From Virgibacillus subterraneus (GTDB lineage Bacteria; Bacillota; Bacilli; Bacillales; Amphibacillaceae), in the NCBI RefSeq assembly GCF_900110695.1, contig NZ_FOEH01000001.1, positions 930,001-994,000 on the forward strand: a stretch of 64,000 nucleotides of DNA, in the 5' to 3' direction. Made by a program: the position numbers and the translations under genes. The notes below the pieces were generated by a model. That model saw only the letters and a program-made list of their open reading frames with translations. It had not been told where the DNA came from and ran no database searches. The stretch's first letter is position 1, and each line of letters begins with the position of its first letter. Shown here one piece after another: positions 50,931-58,742 of this stretch.

Positions 50931-51857
50931 TCATTGGCTGAACGATACAGCGGAATCCGCGATTTCTTTAGGAACCGTGATATTATCGTGCTCGTTAAAT
51001 TCGCTTATAGTATATTTAGCATTATGATACGTTTCAACTTCTCCTATTTCTCCTGAGGTTGTTGATTCGTATTCTAATGTGTAGCCCACCATATAAAATG
51101 AATCTTTATCGATTTTTATTTCATATGTTCCACTGACATTCATATTATCATAATGTTCTTTTAAAATGCCTTCCTGCGCTGCAATCCCAGCACCCAATAC
51201 GGTCGTTTTATATTCCTCATCTGTACCTGTGAATGTTAAAATAAACTGGTTACCATTTTCAGTTACTTCAAATGCATTACTAAAATTGACGTATTCAGTT
51301 AATTGGTCAGCCTGCAACGTGGTAAACAGATTTCCATAGTCTGAACTAGCAGGCATCTTCATCCATTGATCTTGATCTGGTGAATTTACATACATTCCGT
51401 CTGTTATTTTGTAGAGTTCGACAACTCCACCGGAATTCGTATTACTTGTTGTCGATGCTTTCATATACATATTGGATTGGTCAGCTAAGCTAATTTCCAT
51501 TGTCAGTTCAGTTGTTGCTTTTTCACTTTGCCCATTAATAGTACTGTCATCTGTAAATTCTCCTTTTACTAGATAACTGGACACCTCCTGCATTGCTTCT
51601 GCTGATTTTTGAAAAATTTTCTTGGCATCAGAACCAATAAGATTACCGCTTTCGCTTGATTCTTCAGCTTCTTCAGGTTCCTCTTCTTTTGTACTTTCTT
51701 CAGTGTTCTCATCACTTGTATCTGATGTTTCTTCATTTGTTGGTTCTTCTTCTGCGACAGCATCTTTTTCCGTTTCATCTTGATCGGCATTTTCGCTGCC
51801 GCATGCGGCAAGTGCCAACACACTAATTAGAAATAATAAAGCAATTAATTTCCTCAT
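50931..51857 (-). CDS. DUF6612-like lipoprotein, paralogue A
   Basis: A 308-residue exported lipoprotein with lipobox LAAC (Cys19). A ~55-residue linker of Glu, Asp, Ser and Thr follows, then a LolA-like beta domain (AMQEVSSYLVKGEF, LTMEISLADQSNMYMKAS, QWMKMP, ENGNQFILTFTGTDEEYK, GTYEIKIDKDSFYMVGYTLEYE). AGAGGTGG precedes the ATG. The next minus-strand gene upstream encodes a clear paralogue. Such proteins bind lipid or monitor the envelope by analogy; function is unknown. Confidence 0.8.
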   Translation of the reverse strand: MRKLIALLFLISVLALAACGSENADQDETEKDAVAEEEPTNEETSDTSDENTEESTKEEEPEEAEESSESGNLIGSDAKKIFQKSAEAMQEVSSYLVKGEFTDDSTINGQSEKATTELTMEISLADQSNMYMKASTTSNTNSGGVVELYKITDGMYVNSPDQDQWMKMPASSDYGNLFTTLQADQLTEYVNFSNAFEVTENGNQFILTFTGTDEEYKTTVLGAGIAAQEGILKEHYDNMNVSGTYEIKIDKDSFYMVGYTLEYESTTSGEIGEVETYHNAKYTISEFNEHDNITVPKEIADSAVSFSQ

Positions 51858-51935
51858 AAGCCACCTCTTTTAGGGTTATTATCAAACATTAGCATACGAA
51901 ACAAGCTGTTGTAATGTATCCTCAAGTATATAAAA

Positions 51936-52886
51936 TTAATTTACAGGTTCTGCTGCTTTTCGAACTTCTTCCGGTACAATAAGCTCAACGTAAGCATTGA
52001 AGTTACTATAGAAAAATTCGCTTTTTTCATAGATATGCCCTTTACCAGCTGCCCCAGAGGTGGTCGCTTCATATTCGAGGAAATAGTTTGTTAGATAAAA
52101 TGTTTGCTTATCAATGGTCAATTCGTAGGTTCCAGTAACTTTCATATTATGATAGAAATCTCTGAAAAAATCATTCAAGACTTTTTGACCAGCGCCAAAA
52201 ACGACTTCTTTAAATTCTTCATCAGTGCCAGAATAGCTGAGGATGTAATGATCTTCTTCTTCGATTACCTGGAAAAGGGAACCGAAGTCGATATAAAAGC
52301 TTAATTGCTCATCAAATACGGTATTGTATAGGTTATTAACCGCATACTCCGGCTCCATTGAAAGCCATTTGTCATTCTCTTTCAGGTAATACATTTCTTC
52401 ATTAAGGTACATTTCCATATTACTGTCCGGCTCATCATTTGCTTCAATTTTAACGGTTTGGTGGAGCGTGTTTTGCTCTCCGATCATCAGATCTGCATTA
52501 ATAGTGATCGTTTCAATGCGTTCGATATCATTGATAATTGCGTCTGAAACAGTAGTACCACCGATGTATAAACTTTCAATATTCTGCATTGCTTCACTTG
52601 ATTTGCGGAGAATTGCTGGAGCGTCTGTCAATTTAGCTGTTGCAACTTCACTTTCTTTCGTTTCTTCCTTGTTTGTATCATCGATATTTGTTTGCTCTTC
52701 TGATTGATTGCTATCATCTTCATTTTGCTGTTCTGTTTTGACCTCTTTATCTCCATCTGTTGCTGCTTGTGTATCTTCTATCTTACTTTTGTTGGTTTTG
52801 TCATTCATCGCTGGTTCGTCTTCACTGCATGCGGTCATTAGAAATAGGAAAAGCCCGATTAAACTAAAGCCTATAATTTTTTTCAT
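51936..52886 (-). CDS. DUF6612-like lipoprotein, paralogue B
   Basis: A 316-residue lipoprotein (lipobox MTAC, Cys20) with a long acidic Asn/Asp/Glu/Ser linker and the same LolA-like domain as its neighbour: SEAMQNIESLYIGG, KWLSMEPEYAVNNLYNTVFDEQL, YILSYSGTDEEFKEVVFGAG and GTYELTIDKQTFYLTNYFLEYEATTSG. ATG at 52886 behind ACGAGGTG is preferred to an earlier in-frame start. A 78-bp gap separates the two genes, which look like a tandem duplication that has diverged. Confidence 0.8.
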   Translation of the reverse strand: MKKIIGFSLIGLFLFLMTACSEDEPAMNDKTNKSKIEDTQAATDGDKEVKTEQQNEDDSNQSEEQTNIDDTNKEETKESEVATAKLTDAPAILRKSSEAMQNIESLYIGGTTVSDAIINDIERIETITINADLMIGEQNTLHQTVKIEANDEPDSNMEMYLNEEMYYLKENDKWLSMEPEYAVNNLYNTVFDEQLSFYIDFGSLFQVIEEEDHYILSYSGTDEEFKEVVFGAGQKVLNDFFRDFYHNMKVTGTYELTIDKQTFYLTNYFLEYEATTSGAAGKGHIYEKSEFFYSNFNAYVELIVPEEVRKAAEPVN

Positions 52887-53015
52887 GTGTGCACCTCGTT
52901 TAGTGTTGGTGCTCAAACTTTACCACACTAAAACAGGGCTGTAATGTATCCTTAAGTATAAAAAAACAGCCATGATTAGGCTGCAAAGTTAGTTATAAAT
53001 ATTTTTCGATAAATT

Positions 53016-53047
53016 CGGACAAAAAAATTCGGGAGGTGACAGGCGCC
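53016..53047 (+). repeat. GTGACAGGCACC-type dispersed short repeat, copy 2
   Basis: CGGACAAAAAAATTCGGG, then AGGTGACAGGCGCC: a diverged form of the copies at 29399 and 54286. Here it supplies one arm and the T-tract of the cvfB terminator. Confidence 0.7.
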
Positions 53048-53066
53048 ATACGAATAGGCACCTCCC
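53021..53066 (-). terminator. terminator of cvfB built from the short repeat
   Basis: On the minus strand GGGAGGTG pairs with CACCTCCC over a 20-nt loop, followed by GAATTTTTTT. It lies 6 nt after the cvfB stop. Confidence 0.8.
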
Positions 53067-53071
53067 AAAAT

Positions 53072-53908
53072 CTATTTCAAAAATGTTTTGCCGTCGTGTT
53101 GTTCGATTTTTTGTTCTTTCATTAGTTTTCCTAGGGCGCGTTTGAAGGCGGCTTTGCTAATATTAAATGTTCCTTGAATATCTTCAGGGTCACTTTTATC
53201 GCTGAATGGAATGACGCCATTACTTTGTTTAAGGTGCATTAAAATGTTGTCAGCATCTTCACCCATGCTATGTTGCTTAAGCGGCCTAAGCGAAACATTT
53301 AGCGTTCCGTCTTCTTTTACATCGATTACTCGTCCTTCAACCCATTCGCCGAGCCGGGGTTCATCTTTTCGTTCTGTATGATGAATAAATCCACGATAGC
53401 CATCTTCAGAAATAATAGCAGAACCTTCCTTGCTAGTTCGATACACACGTCCGCTGATTGCCTGGTTTAACAAGTCATCTGGAGCTATATCCCACTGTCT
53501 CTCAACGACACCCTCAGATGCTGGGATTGCCAGCAAGCGTCCTTTTTGGTCCTTTCCTAATGTCACGTAAAGCATATCACCGATTATCGGCCAAACGCTT
53601 TCGAACAATGGGAGGTCATCGATAGACACAAGCATTTCTTTTGCGATACCAATGTTTACAAACACGCCAAGACCTGGCATGACTTCAACTACTTCAGCCC
53701 AGTCATACTCGTCCATTTGTACAGAAGGCAGCTTGGTGGTTGCGATGACCTGTCCTTTTTTATCAGTATAGGGAAAAACTTCAATTTCCTGTTCTGGTTC
53801 AAGTTCAGTGTCTAGCTCATTATTATGCAGTAGTACATCGTCTTCTAGTACGTAACCAGTATCAATTTTTCGAAGTACCTTAAGTTTTTGGATCAATCCT
53901 ATTCTCAT
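53072..53908 (-). CDS. cvfB: S1-domain RNA-binding protein CvfB (YitL)
   Basis: A 278-residue protein built of S1-type OB domains and a C-terminal winged helix. GLGVFVNIGIAKEMLVSIDDLP is a typical S1 strand set, GYRGFIHHTER is a second, and the end ISKAAFKRALGKLMKEQKIEQ is the winged helix. It is the size of YitL and S. aureus CvfB, which bind RNA and influence virulence or stress genes. The leader upstream (53942-54160) holds unusual structure. Confidence 0.9.
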   Translation of the reverse strand: MRIGLIQKLKVLRKIDTGYVLEDDVLLHNNELDTELEPEQEIEVFPYTDKKGQVIATTKLPSVQMDEYDWAEVVEVMPGLGVFVNIGIAKEMLVSIDDLPLFESVWPIIGDMLYVTLGKDQKGRLLAIPASEGVVERQWDIAPDDLLNQAISGRVYRTSKEGSAIISEDGYRGFIHHTERKDEPRLGEWVEGRVIDVKEDGTLNVSLRPLKQHSMGEDADNILMHLKQSNGVIPFSDKSDPEDIQGTFNISKAAFKRALGKLMKEQKIEQHDGKTFLK

Positions 53909-53941
53909 ATTTTCTAGCCTACTTTCATTATATGTATTGGA

Positions 53942-53974
53942 AAAGGGGTACTCTTACTATAAGAGTACCCCTTT
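53942..53974. terminator. strong hairpin upstream of cvfB
   Basis: AAAGGGGTACTCTTA/TAAGAGTACCCCTTT, 15 bp and perfect, with a 3-nt loop. On the minus strand it is followed only by TCC, 33 nt before the cvfB start, so it is terminator-like with a short U-tract. It may be an attenuator of cvfB or the end of a separate RNA. Confidence 0.65.
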
Positions 53975-54014
53975 GATTTATAAAGTAACACATAAGTTTC
54001 AATTTTTTATTTAT

Positions 54015-54160
54015 CCCGAATTAATTTATCGGGTGGGAAATCGCCACTTGTGGGATTTCGCTTTACCGCGGTCATTGTTCCACTGGGGTTTTCTTCCTTA
54101 AGCAACGTCAGCCCTACCTGCTCTGACGTCCTTGCGACCCCTTAGTCGCGCCAGTGTGAA
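54015..54160 (-). other. multi-stem structured element upstream of cvfB
   Basis: Stems seen on either strand: CCCGA/TCGGG (54015-54033), GAAATC/GATTTC (54037-54059), and an outer CACTGG/CCAGTG (54081-54086 with 54151-54156). The outer stem encloses two inner hairpins, ACGTCAG/CTGACGT (54105-54129) and GCGAC/GTCGC (54134-54149), making a three-way junction. The segment is GC-richer than its flanks and has no gene. It could be the cvfB leader, a stand-alone RNA or a dispersed repeat. Nothing else is seen in 53975-54373 apart from the short repeat at 54286. Confidence 0.5.
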
Positions 54161-54285
54161 TAAGATCTTCAAAAACTTACTAGCAGAATGCCAGAAATTT
54201 CATACTTACTAGTTACTTCATTCGTTAACTTATATATAATCTCACACAATCTAACACATGTCAACATATTTTCGGGAAAAGTGTT

Positions 54286-54313
54286 CGACAAAAAACGGGA
54301 AGTGACAGGCACC
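54286..54313 (+). repeat. GTGACAGGCACC-type dispersed short repeat, copy 3
   Basis: CGACAAAAAACGGG followed by AAGTGACAGGCACC, identical over 28 bp to the minus-strand copy at 29399-29427. It lies 60 bp before the AEC transporter gene. Confidence 0.8.
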
Positions 54314-54373
54314 AGCTATCCATACACATGTGATAAACTAAGTGGAGATTAGGTTAATTGGAGAGTTGTGATT

Positions 54374-55270
54374 ATGGGGTTGTTTTTTCAGGTTGTGCTG
54401 CCGATTATGGCGGTTTTTGGTTCCGGATTTATTTTGCAGCGGATTCGTATTCTTGATGTGAAGTCATTGGCAACGACTTCGATATACATTTTCCTGCCGG
54501 CATTGGTTTTTACAACATTATATGAATCTAGCTTTAATCAAGGATTTACTTATATTATTATATTTGCATTCTTCTTATTATTTATGATGATCGTTATCAT
54601 TAAAATTCTTGCGTTGATTTTTAAATGGGACCAATCCGTTGAAAGTGGTTCAATTTTGACGACGGCATTTATGAATGGTGGTAACTACGGTGTGCCTGTC
54701 ATTTTATACAGTATCGGTGAGGCTGCAATGCCATATGCAATATTTTTCATGGTGCTTCAGTCACTAGTAATGAATGTCTTTGGAGTGTATTATGCATCCC
54801 GAAGTACAAGTGGCTTTTCACATGCATTTAACACCATTTTTAAGATGCCTGCGACGTACGCGGCTGTATTGGCATTCTTTTTCCAAGCGGTCCCTTGGGA
54901 TATGCCTGAATCGGTTTATTCCACGATGTCAATGGTGGCCGATGCGGCAATTCCGTTGATGATGGTGATGCTTGGCATGCAGCTTGCTTCCATTACATCA
55001 TTAAAATTTAATTGGCAGGTTATTTTGTCAGCAGTGGTGGTTCGTATGGTCATTTCACCATTGCTTGCATTTTTATTTGTCTGGATTTTACCAGTTGAAC
55101 CGGTACTTGCATCAGTTATCATAATTGTTGCTGCAATGCCAAGTGCGGCAACAACAACGATGTATGCGATTGAGTTTGATTCAGAGCCTGACCTTGTTTC
55201 CAGTATTACGCTTGTGACAACGCTTATCAGTATTGTTACAGTAACGGTGCTGTTAAATGTGATTGCGTGA
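54374..55270 (+). CDS. AEC-family (auxin efflux carrier-like) transporter
   Basis: A 298-residue protein with ten hydrophobic segments in two five-helix halves. FGSGFILQRIRILDVKSLATTSIYIFLPALVF is the family N-terminus; TTAFMNGGNYGVPVI and MPSAATTTMYAIEFDSEPDL are typical AEC/MleP motifs. ATG at 54374 has GGAGAG 8 nt upstream. Related carriers move malate, malonate or other organic acids; substrate unknown. Confidence 0.88.
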   Translation: MGLFFQVVLPIMAVFGSGFILQRIRILDVKSLATTSIYIFLPALVFTTLYESSFNQGFTYIIIFAFFLLFMMIVIIKILALIFKWDQSVESGSILTTAFMNGGNYGVPVILYSIGEAAMPYAIFFMVLQSLVMNVFGVYYASRSTSGFSHAFNTIFKMPATYAAVLAFFFQAVPWDMPESVYSTMSMVADAAIPLMMVMLGMQLASITSLKFNWQVILSAVVVRMVISPLLAFLFVWILPVEPVLASVIIIVAAMPSAATTTMYAIEFDSEPDLVSSITLVTTLISIVTVTVLLNVIA

Positions 55271-55332
55271 TGTTTCCATTTTTAATTAAATGGGTATTTT
55301 ATTGATATGAACAAGTTGAAAGGGTGAAATTT

Positions 55333-55401
55333 ATGATACGGACAATTTTAATGGTTATAGGTGCGATTGTAGTTATTGGCTGGATACTTTCAATGTTATA
55401 A
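55333..55401 (+). CDS. possible 22-residue membrane peptide
   Basis: The frame encodes MIRTILMVIGAIVVIGWILSML-stop, a single hydrophobic helix. AAAGGGTG lies 6 nt before the ATG, which is a fair ribosome site. It lies between the AEC transporter and the GntR gene. Small membrane peptides of this kind are common in bacilli, but chance cannot be excluded at this length. Confidence 0.45.
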   Translation: MIRTILMVIGAIVVIGWILSML

Positions 55402-55471
55402 AGGTGAGACAAGTAAACTGCTGGATAGAGTTAACCTTTATTCAGTAGTTTTTAATTTTGGAGGTACTCTA

Positions 55472-55500
55472 TTGACATCATATATCATTTTATATATGAT
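55472..55500 (+). promoter_or_regulatory. sigma-A promoter overlapping a palindromic operator, GntR gene
   Basis: -35 TTGACA, 17-nt spacer, -10 TATGAT. The perfect inverted repeat ATCATATAT-N6-ATATATGAT covers 55477-55500, that is, the end of the -35 box through the -10 box. Autorepression by the GntR product is therefore likely. The start codon at 55510 is only 9 nt past the -10 box, and no ribosome site is present, so the mRNA should be leaderless or nearly so. Confidence 0.8.
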
Positions 55501-55509
55501 TGATTTACT

Positions 55510-56181
55510 ATGAAAAAAGAAACGAAACAACACAAAGTGTACAGAGTAATTAAATCAAGAATCATTGAACGTCTTTACGTTCCCGGGCAGCGAATTGTTA
55601 TTGATCAGATAGCAAAAGAACTGGAAACTAGTACAATTCCTGTTCGGGAGGCAATACGCCAGCTGGAGTCGGAGCGGCTTATTTTCTATAAACAGAATGT
55701 TGGACCTGTAGTTGCTGAGGTAAATGAAACCGACTATTCAGATACGTTACGCGTGCTGGCAGTCTTGGAGGGGCATGCGACAGCATTAAGTGCAGAAAGT
55801 TTTCCTAAAGAGAAACTGCACATATTAAAAAATTTAAATAAAAAGATGGAGGAGGCATTGGAAGAATTCGATATTTTAGAATTCGGAAGGCTCAATTCCG
55901 AGTTTCACCGAGTTATATGCGAAGAATGTAATAATAACTATTTGCTGGAGTCGATAAAAGATACGTGGAATAGACTCGACTCTATACGTGGATTGGGGTC
56001 TACCTTGTATTCTTTGCGTGTGAAGGAATCGATTAAAGAGCATTATGAAATTATTCGTTTTTTTGAACTTGGTGGTTCTTTTGCAGAAGTTGAACAACAT
56101 TCACGAATGCACAAAATCAAGACAGCAAAAGACTTCGAACACCGCAGATTAAAACATTTGGAAGCAAACAACCCTGTATGA
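55510..56181 (+). CDS. GntR/FCD-family regulator of the aromatic operon
   Basis: A 223-residue regulator. The N-terminal winged helix shows VYRVIKSRIIERLYVPGQRI, KELETSTIPVREAIRQLESERLI and a basic tail; the C-terminal FCD all-helical domain follows (LRVLAVLEGHATALSAES, NSEFHRVICEE with metal-type Asp/His residues, RVKESIKEHYEIIRFFELG). It probably senses an aromatic intermediate. Similar ATCATATA half-sites in its own promoter and in the next operon's promoter support control of both. Confidence 0.9.
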   Translation: MKKETKQHKVYRVIKSRIIERLYVPGQRIVIDQIAKELETSTIPVREAIRQLESERLIFYKQNVGPVVAEVNETDYSDTLRVLAVLEGHATALSAESFPKEKLHILKNLNKKMEEALEEFDILEFGRLNSEFHRVICEECNNNYLLESIKDTWNRLDSIRGLGSTLYSLRVKESIKEHYEIIRFFELGGSFAEVEQHSRMHKIKTAKDFEHRRLKHLEANNPV

Positions 56182-56218
56182 TGACTGTACAATTACGGTT
56201 ATTATACAGGTTTTTTTT
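56173..56218 (+). terminator. terminator of the GntR gene (stem includes the stop codon)
   Basis: CCTGTATGAT, which contains the TGA stop, pairs with ATTATACAGG (one wobble) and is followed by eight T. Confidence 0.8.
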
Positions 56219-56233
56219 ATTCTAAAAACCCTG

Positions 56234-56262
56234 TTGACATTATATACTAAATCATATACGAT
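56234..56262 (+). promoter_or_regulatory. sigma-A promoter with GntR/FCD operator for the aromatic operon
   Basis: -35 TTGACA (56234-56239), 17-nt spacer, -10 TACGAT. ATCATATACGAT at 56251-56262 is a near-palindrome overlapping the -10 box and shares ATCATATA with the operator before the GntR gene. Confidence 0.75.
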
Positions 56263-56318
56263 TTAATTATTCAGAATATTAATAGTAATTAAACTATCGT
56301 AATTGGAGGGGATTTAGG

Positions 56319-57221
56319 GTGGCGTATGAAGAAGCGAAAAAGCGTTTTAGGGGATCTATATCGCCTGTTATCACACCGTTCCATGAAGATGAGCAGATTG
56401 ATTTTGACAAATTCAAAGAGTTAATTAACTGGCAAATTGAAAGTGGGAGTCATGGAATTTCGGTGACAGGAACATCAGGTGAACCGAGTTCGATGACTGT
56501 CGAGGAACGGGAAATGGTAATGAAAACGGCGTGCAAGACGGTAAATGGGCGTGTTCCGTTTATCCCGGGAACAGGGTCAACCAACCACCAGGAAACACTG
56601 CGTTTAACAAAAGCAGCACAAGAAATGGGTGCTGACGGTGCACTTGTGATTGTTCCCTATTACAACAAACCAAATCAGCATGCATTATATAAGCATTTCA
56701 AGGCTGTAGCTGATTCAGTTGAAATCCCAATTATTTTATATAATATTCCAGGTCGAACAGCGGTGAATTTGGAGGTAGACACAATTGCTTCACTTGCTAA
56801 GGATTGTCCGAATATTATCGGTGTAAAGGAATCAAATAAGGATTTTGAGCATGTGAATAAGGTATTGCTAAAAGCCGGGCGTGACTTTAACCTTTACTCT
56901 GGTATTGAGGTTTTATGCTATCCGATGCTAGCAATTGGCGGAGCTGGTCATGTGAGCGCAACTGCAAATGTTGCACCTAAGGAAGTTGCAGAACTTTATA
57001 ACAAGTGGGTAGCCGGTGATGTGGAAGGAGCACAGGATTTGCACTTTGGTCTCATGCCGCTAAATAATGTTCTTTTCCGCGATACGAATCCTGCACCGGC
57101 AAAGGCTGCACTTGGTATGATAGGGAAAATAAAGCCGGTATTGCGCAAGCCCTTGGATGTTCCTTCTGAAAAAATACAACATGATATACGTAATACATTA
57201 ACGTCATATAATCTACTATAA
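56319..57221 (+). CDS. DapA-family aldolase/hydratase (class I)
   Basis: A 300-residue TIM-barrel enzyme of the DHDPS/NAL family. Tyr141 (YNIPGRTAVN) and the Schiff-base Lys170 (IIGVKESNKDF) are intact; GTSGEPSSM is the substrate-carboxylate loop. It starts at GTG (56319) with GGAGGGG 7 nt upstream. As first gene of an hpa operon it is unlikely to make lysine. It could take the place of HpaI (the 2,4-dihydroxyhept-2-enedioate aldolase giving pyruvate and succinic semialdehyde), or act on a related ring-cleavage product. That role is inferred from position. Confidence 0.8.
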   Translation: MAYEEAKKRFRGSISPVITPFHEDEQIDFDKFKELINWQIESGSHGISVTGTSGEPSSMTVEEREMVMKTACKTVNGRVPFIPGTGSTNHQETLRLTKAAQEMGADGALVIVPYYNKPNQHALYKHFKAVADSVEIPIILYNIPGRTAVNLEVDTIASLAKDCPNIIGVKESNKDFEHVNKVLLKAGRDFNLYSGIEVLCYPMLAIGGAGHVSATANVAPKEVAELYNKWVAGDVEGAQDLHFGLMPLNNVLFRDTNPAPAKAALGMIGKIKPVLRKPLDVPSEKIQHDIRNTLTSYNLL

Positions 57222-57238
57222 TAAAGAAGGTGATATGT

Positions 57239-58723
57239 TTGGAACATAAAAAAGTAGAGGACGTGAAACTCTACATAGACGGAAGTTTTGTCGATGCAGG
57301 AGGGTCAGGATACTTCAATAATTTGAATCCCTTTACAAATGAAGTCATGAATCGTGTGGCAAAAGGTGGTAAAACAGATATTGAAAAAGCGGCGCATGTT
57401 GCAAATGAGGCATTTCAAAATGGGCCGTGGGGAAGTATGAAACAGAAAGAACGTATGGCGTATATCGATAGAATTGCAGATTTAATTGCTGAGGAAGTGG
57501 AAGAAATTGCGGTACTAGAATCACTTGACACAGGACTTCCTATTAGCCAGACGCGAAAAATGGTTTCACGTGCTTCGGAGAATTTCCGCTTTTACTCGAG
57601 AATGGTTCAGTCACGGATGCATGGGGATGCGTATCAAGTTGATGATGAGTTCATCAACTATACGGTTTATCAACCTTTGGGTGCTGTTGGACTGATAACG
57701 CCATGGAATGCACCTTTTATGCTGACAACATGGAAAGTAGCTCCAGCACTTGCAACAGGAAACACAGTTATTTTAAAACCGGCAGAATTATCACCATTAA
57801 GTGCAAACAAATTGGCGGAAATAATGGTTAGGGCAGAATTGCCAAAAGGTGTGTTTAATGTAGTCCATGGGTACGGAGAAACTGCTGGTGATGCACTTGT
57901 TAAAAACGATAAATTGAAAGCGATTTCATTTACAGGTGAAACTGTCACCGGAAAAACGATTATTAAAAATAGTGCAGATTCATTGAAAAAAACTTCGATG
58001 GAACTTGGCGGTAAATCACCGTTAATCGTATTTGATGATGCAGATTTTGAACGGGCTCTAGATGCGGCTGTCTGGGGAATTTTTTCTTTCAATGGTGAAC
58101 GGTGCACAGCGAATTCACGTGTTTTTTTGCATAAGTCGATTGAAGATAAATTCGTGGAGGAATTGCGAAAACGAGTGGATAAAATTTCAATTGGTGATCC
58201 GATGAATCCTGCTACAGAGGTTGGGCCATTAATTGATAAAGGGCATTTTGACAAAGTAACAGGATATATTGATATAGCACGTGAAGAGGGATGTGAGGTT
58301 GTACAGGGAACAGTACCTGGAGCCATGAAAGCCAGCAATTTTGTTCCACCTACAATATTCTTAAATGCAAAAAACAATATGCGAGTATGTCAAGATGAAA
58401 TCTTTGGTCCGATTATGTCAGTAATTGCCTTTGAAACAGAAGAAGAAGTAATCGAGATGGCGAACGATACCGAATACGGTCTGGCCGGCTATGTGTGGAC
58501 GAATGATATTAAACGGGGGCATCGTGTAGCACAAGCAGTCGATTCAGGCATGCTATGGATCAACGCGCAAAATATACGTGATTTACGAATCCCGTTTGGC
58601 GGCATGAAAGGGAGTGGTGTCGGACGTGAAGGTGGGCACTTTGCTATATTGGAATTTTATACGGAACCAAAAGCTATTCACGTAGCACTTGGAGAGCACC
58701 GTATACCACAATGGGGAAAATAA
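57239..58723 (+). CDS. hpaE: 5-carboxymethyl-2-hydroxymuconate semialdehyde dehydrogenase
   Basis: A 494-residue NAD-dependent aldehyde dehydrogenase. ITPWNAPFMLTTWKVAPALATGN is the coenzyme region, the catalytic Glu is in MELGGKSP and the catalytic Cys is in FNGERCTANSR; EIFGPIMSV and the end FGGMKGSGVGREGG are typical of HpaE. I choose TTG at 57239, 6 nt after AAGGTG. It oxidises the ring-cleavage product of homoprotocatechuate. Its place between hpaB/hpaD and the aldolase supports the call. Confidence 0.88.
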   Translation: MEHKKVEDVKLYIDGSFVDAGGSGYFNNLNPFTNEVMNRVAKGGKTDIEKAAHVANEAFQNGPWGSMKQKERMAYIDRIADLIAEEVEEIAVLESLDTGLPISQTRKMVSRASENFRFYSRMVQSRMHGDAYQVDDEFINYTVYQPLGAVGLITPWNAPFMLTTWKVAPALATGNTVILKPAELSPLSANKLAEIMVRAELPKGVFNVVHGYGETAGDALVKNDKLKAISFTGETVTGKTIIKNSADSLKKTSMELGGKSPLIVFDDADFERALDAAVWGIFSFNGERCTANSRVFLHKSIEDKFVEELRKRVDKISIGDPMNPATEVGPLIDKGHFDKVTGYIDIAREEGCEVVQGTVPGAMKASNFVPPTIFLNAKNNMRVCQDEIFGPIMSVIAFETEEEVIEMANDTEYGLAGYVWTNDIKRGHRVAQAVDSGMLWINAQNIRDLRIPFGGMKGSGVGREGGHFAILEFYTEPKAIHVALGEHRIPQWGK

Positions 58724-58742
58724 AAGAGGAGGGTATAACTGT

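Noticed and set aside
54015-54160. T-box leader for cvfB
   Set aside because: GTGGAAC and ACCGCGG occur on the minus strand but are split by several bases, so the contiguous T-box sequence is absent; cvfB is also not a usual T-box target.
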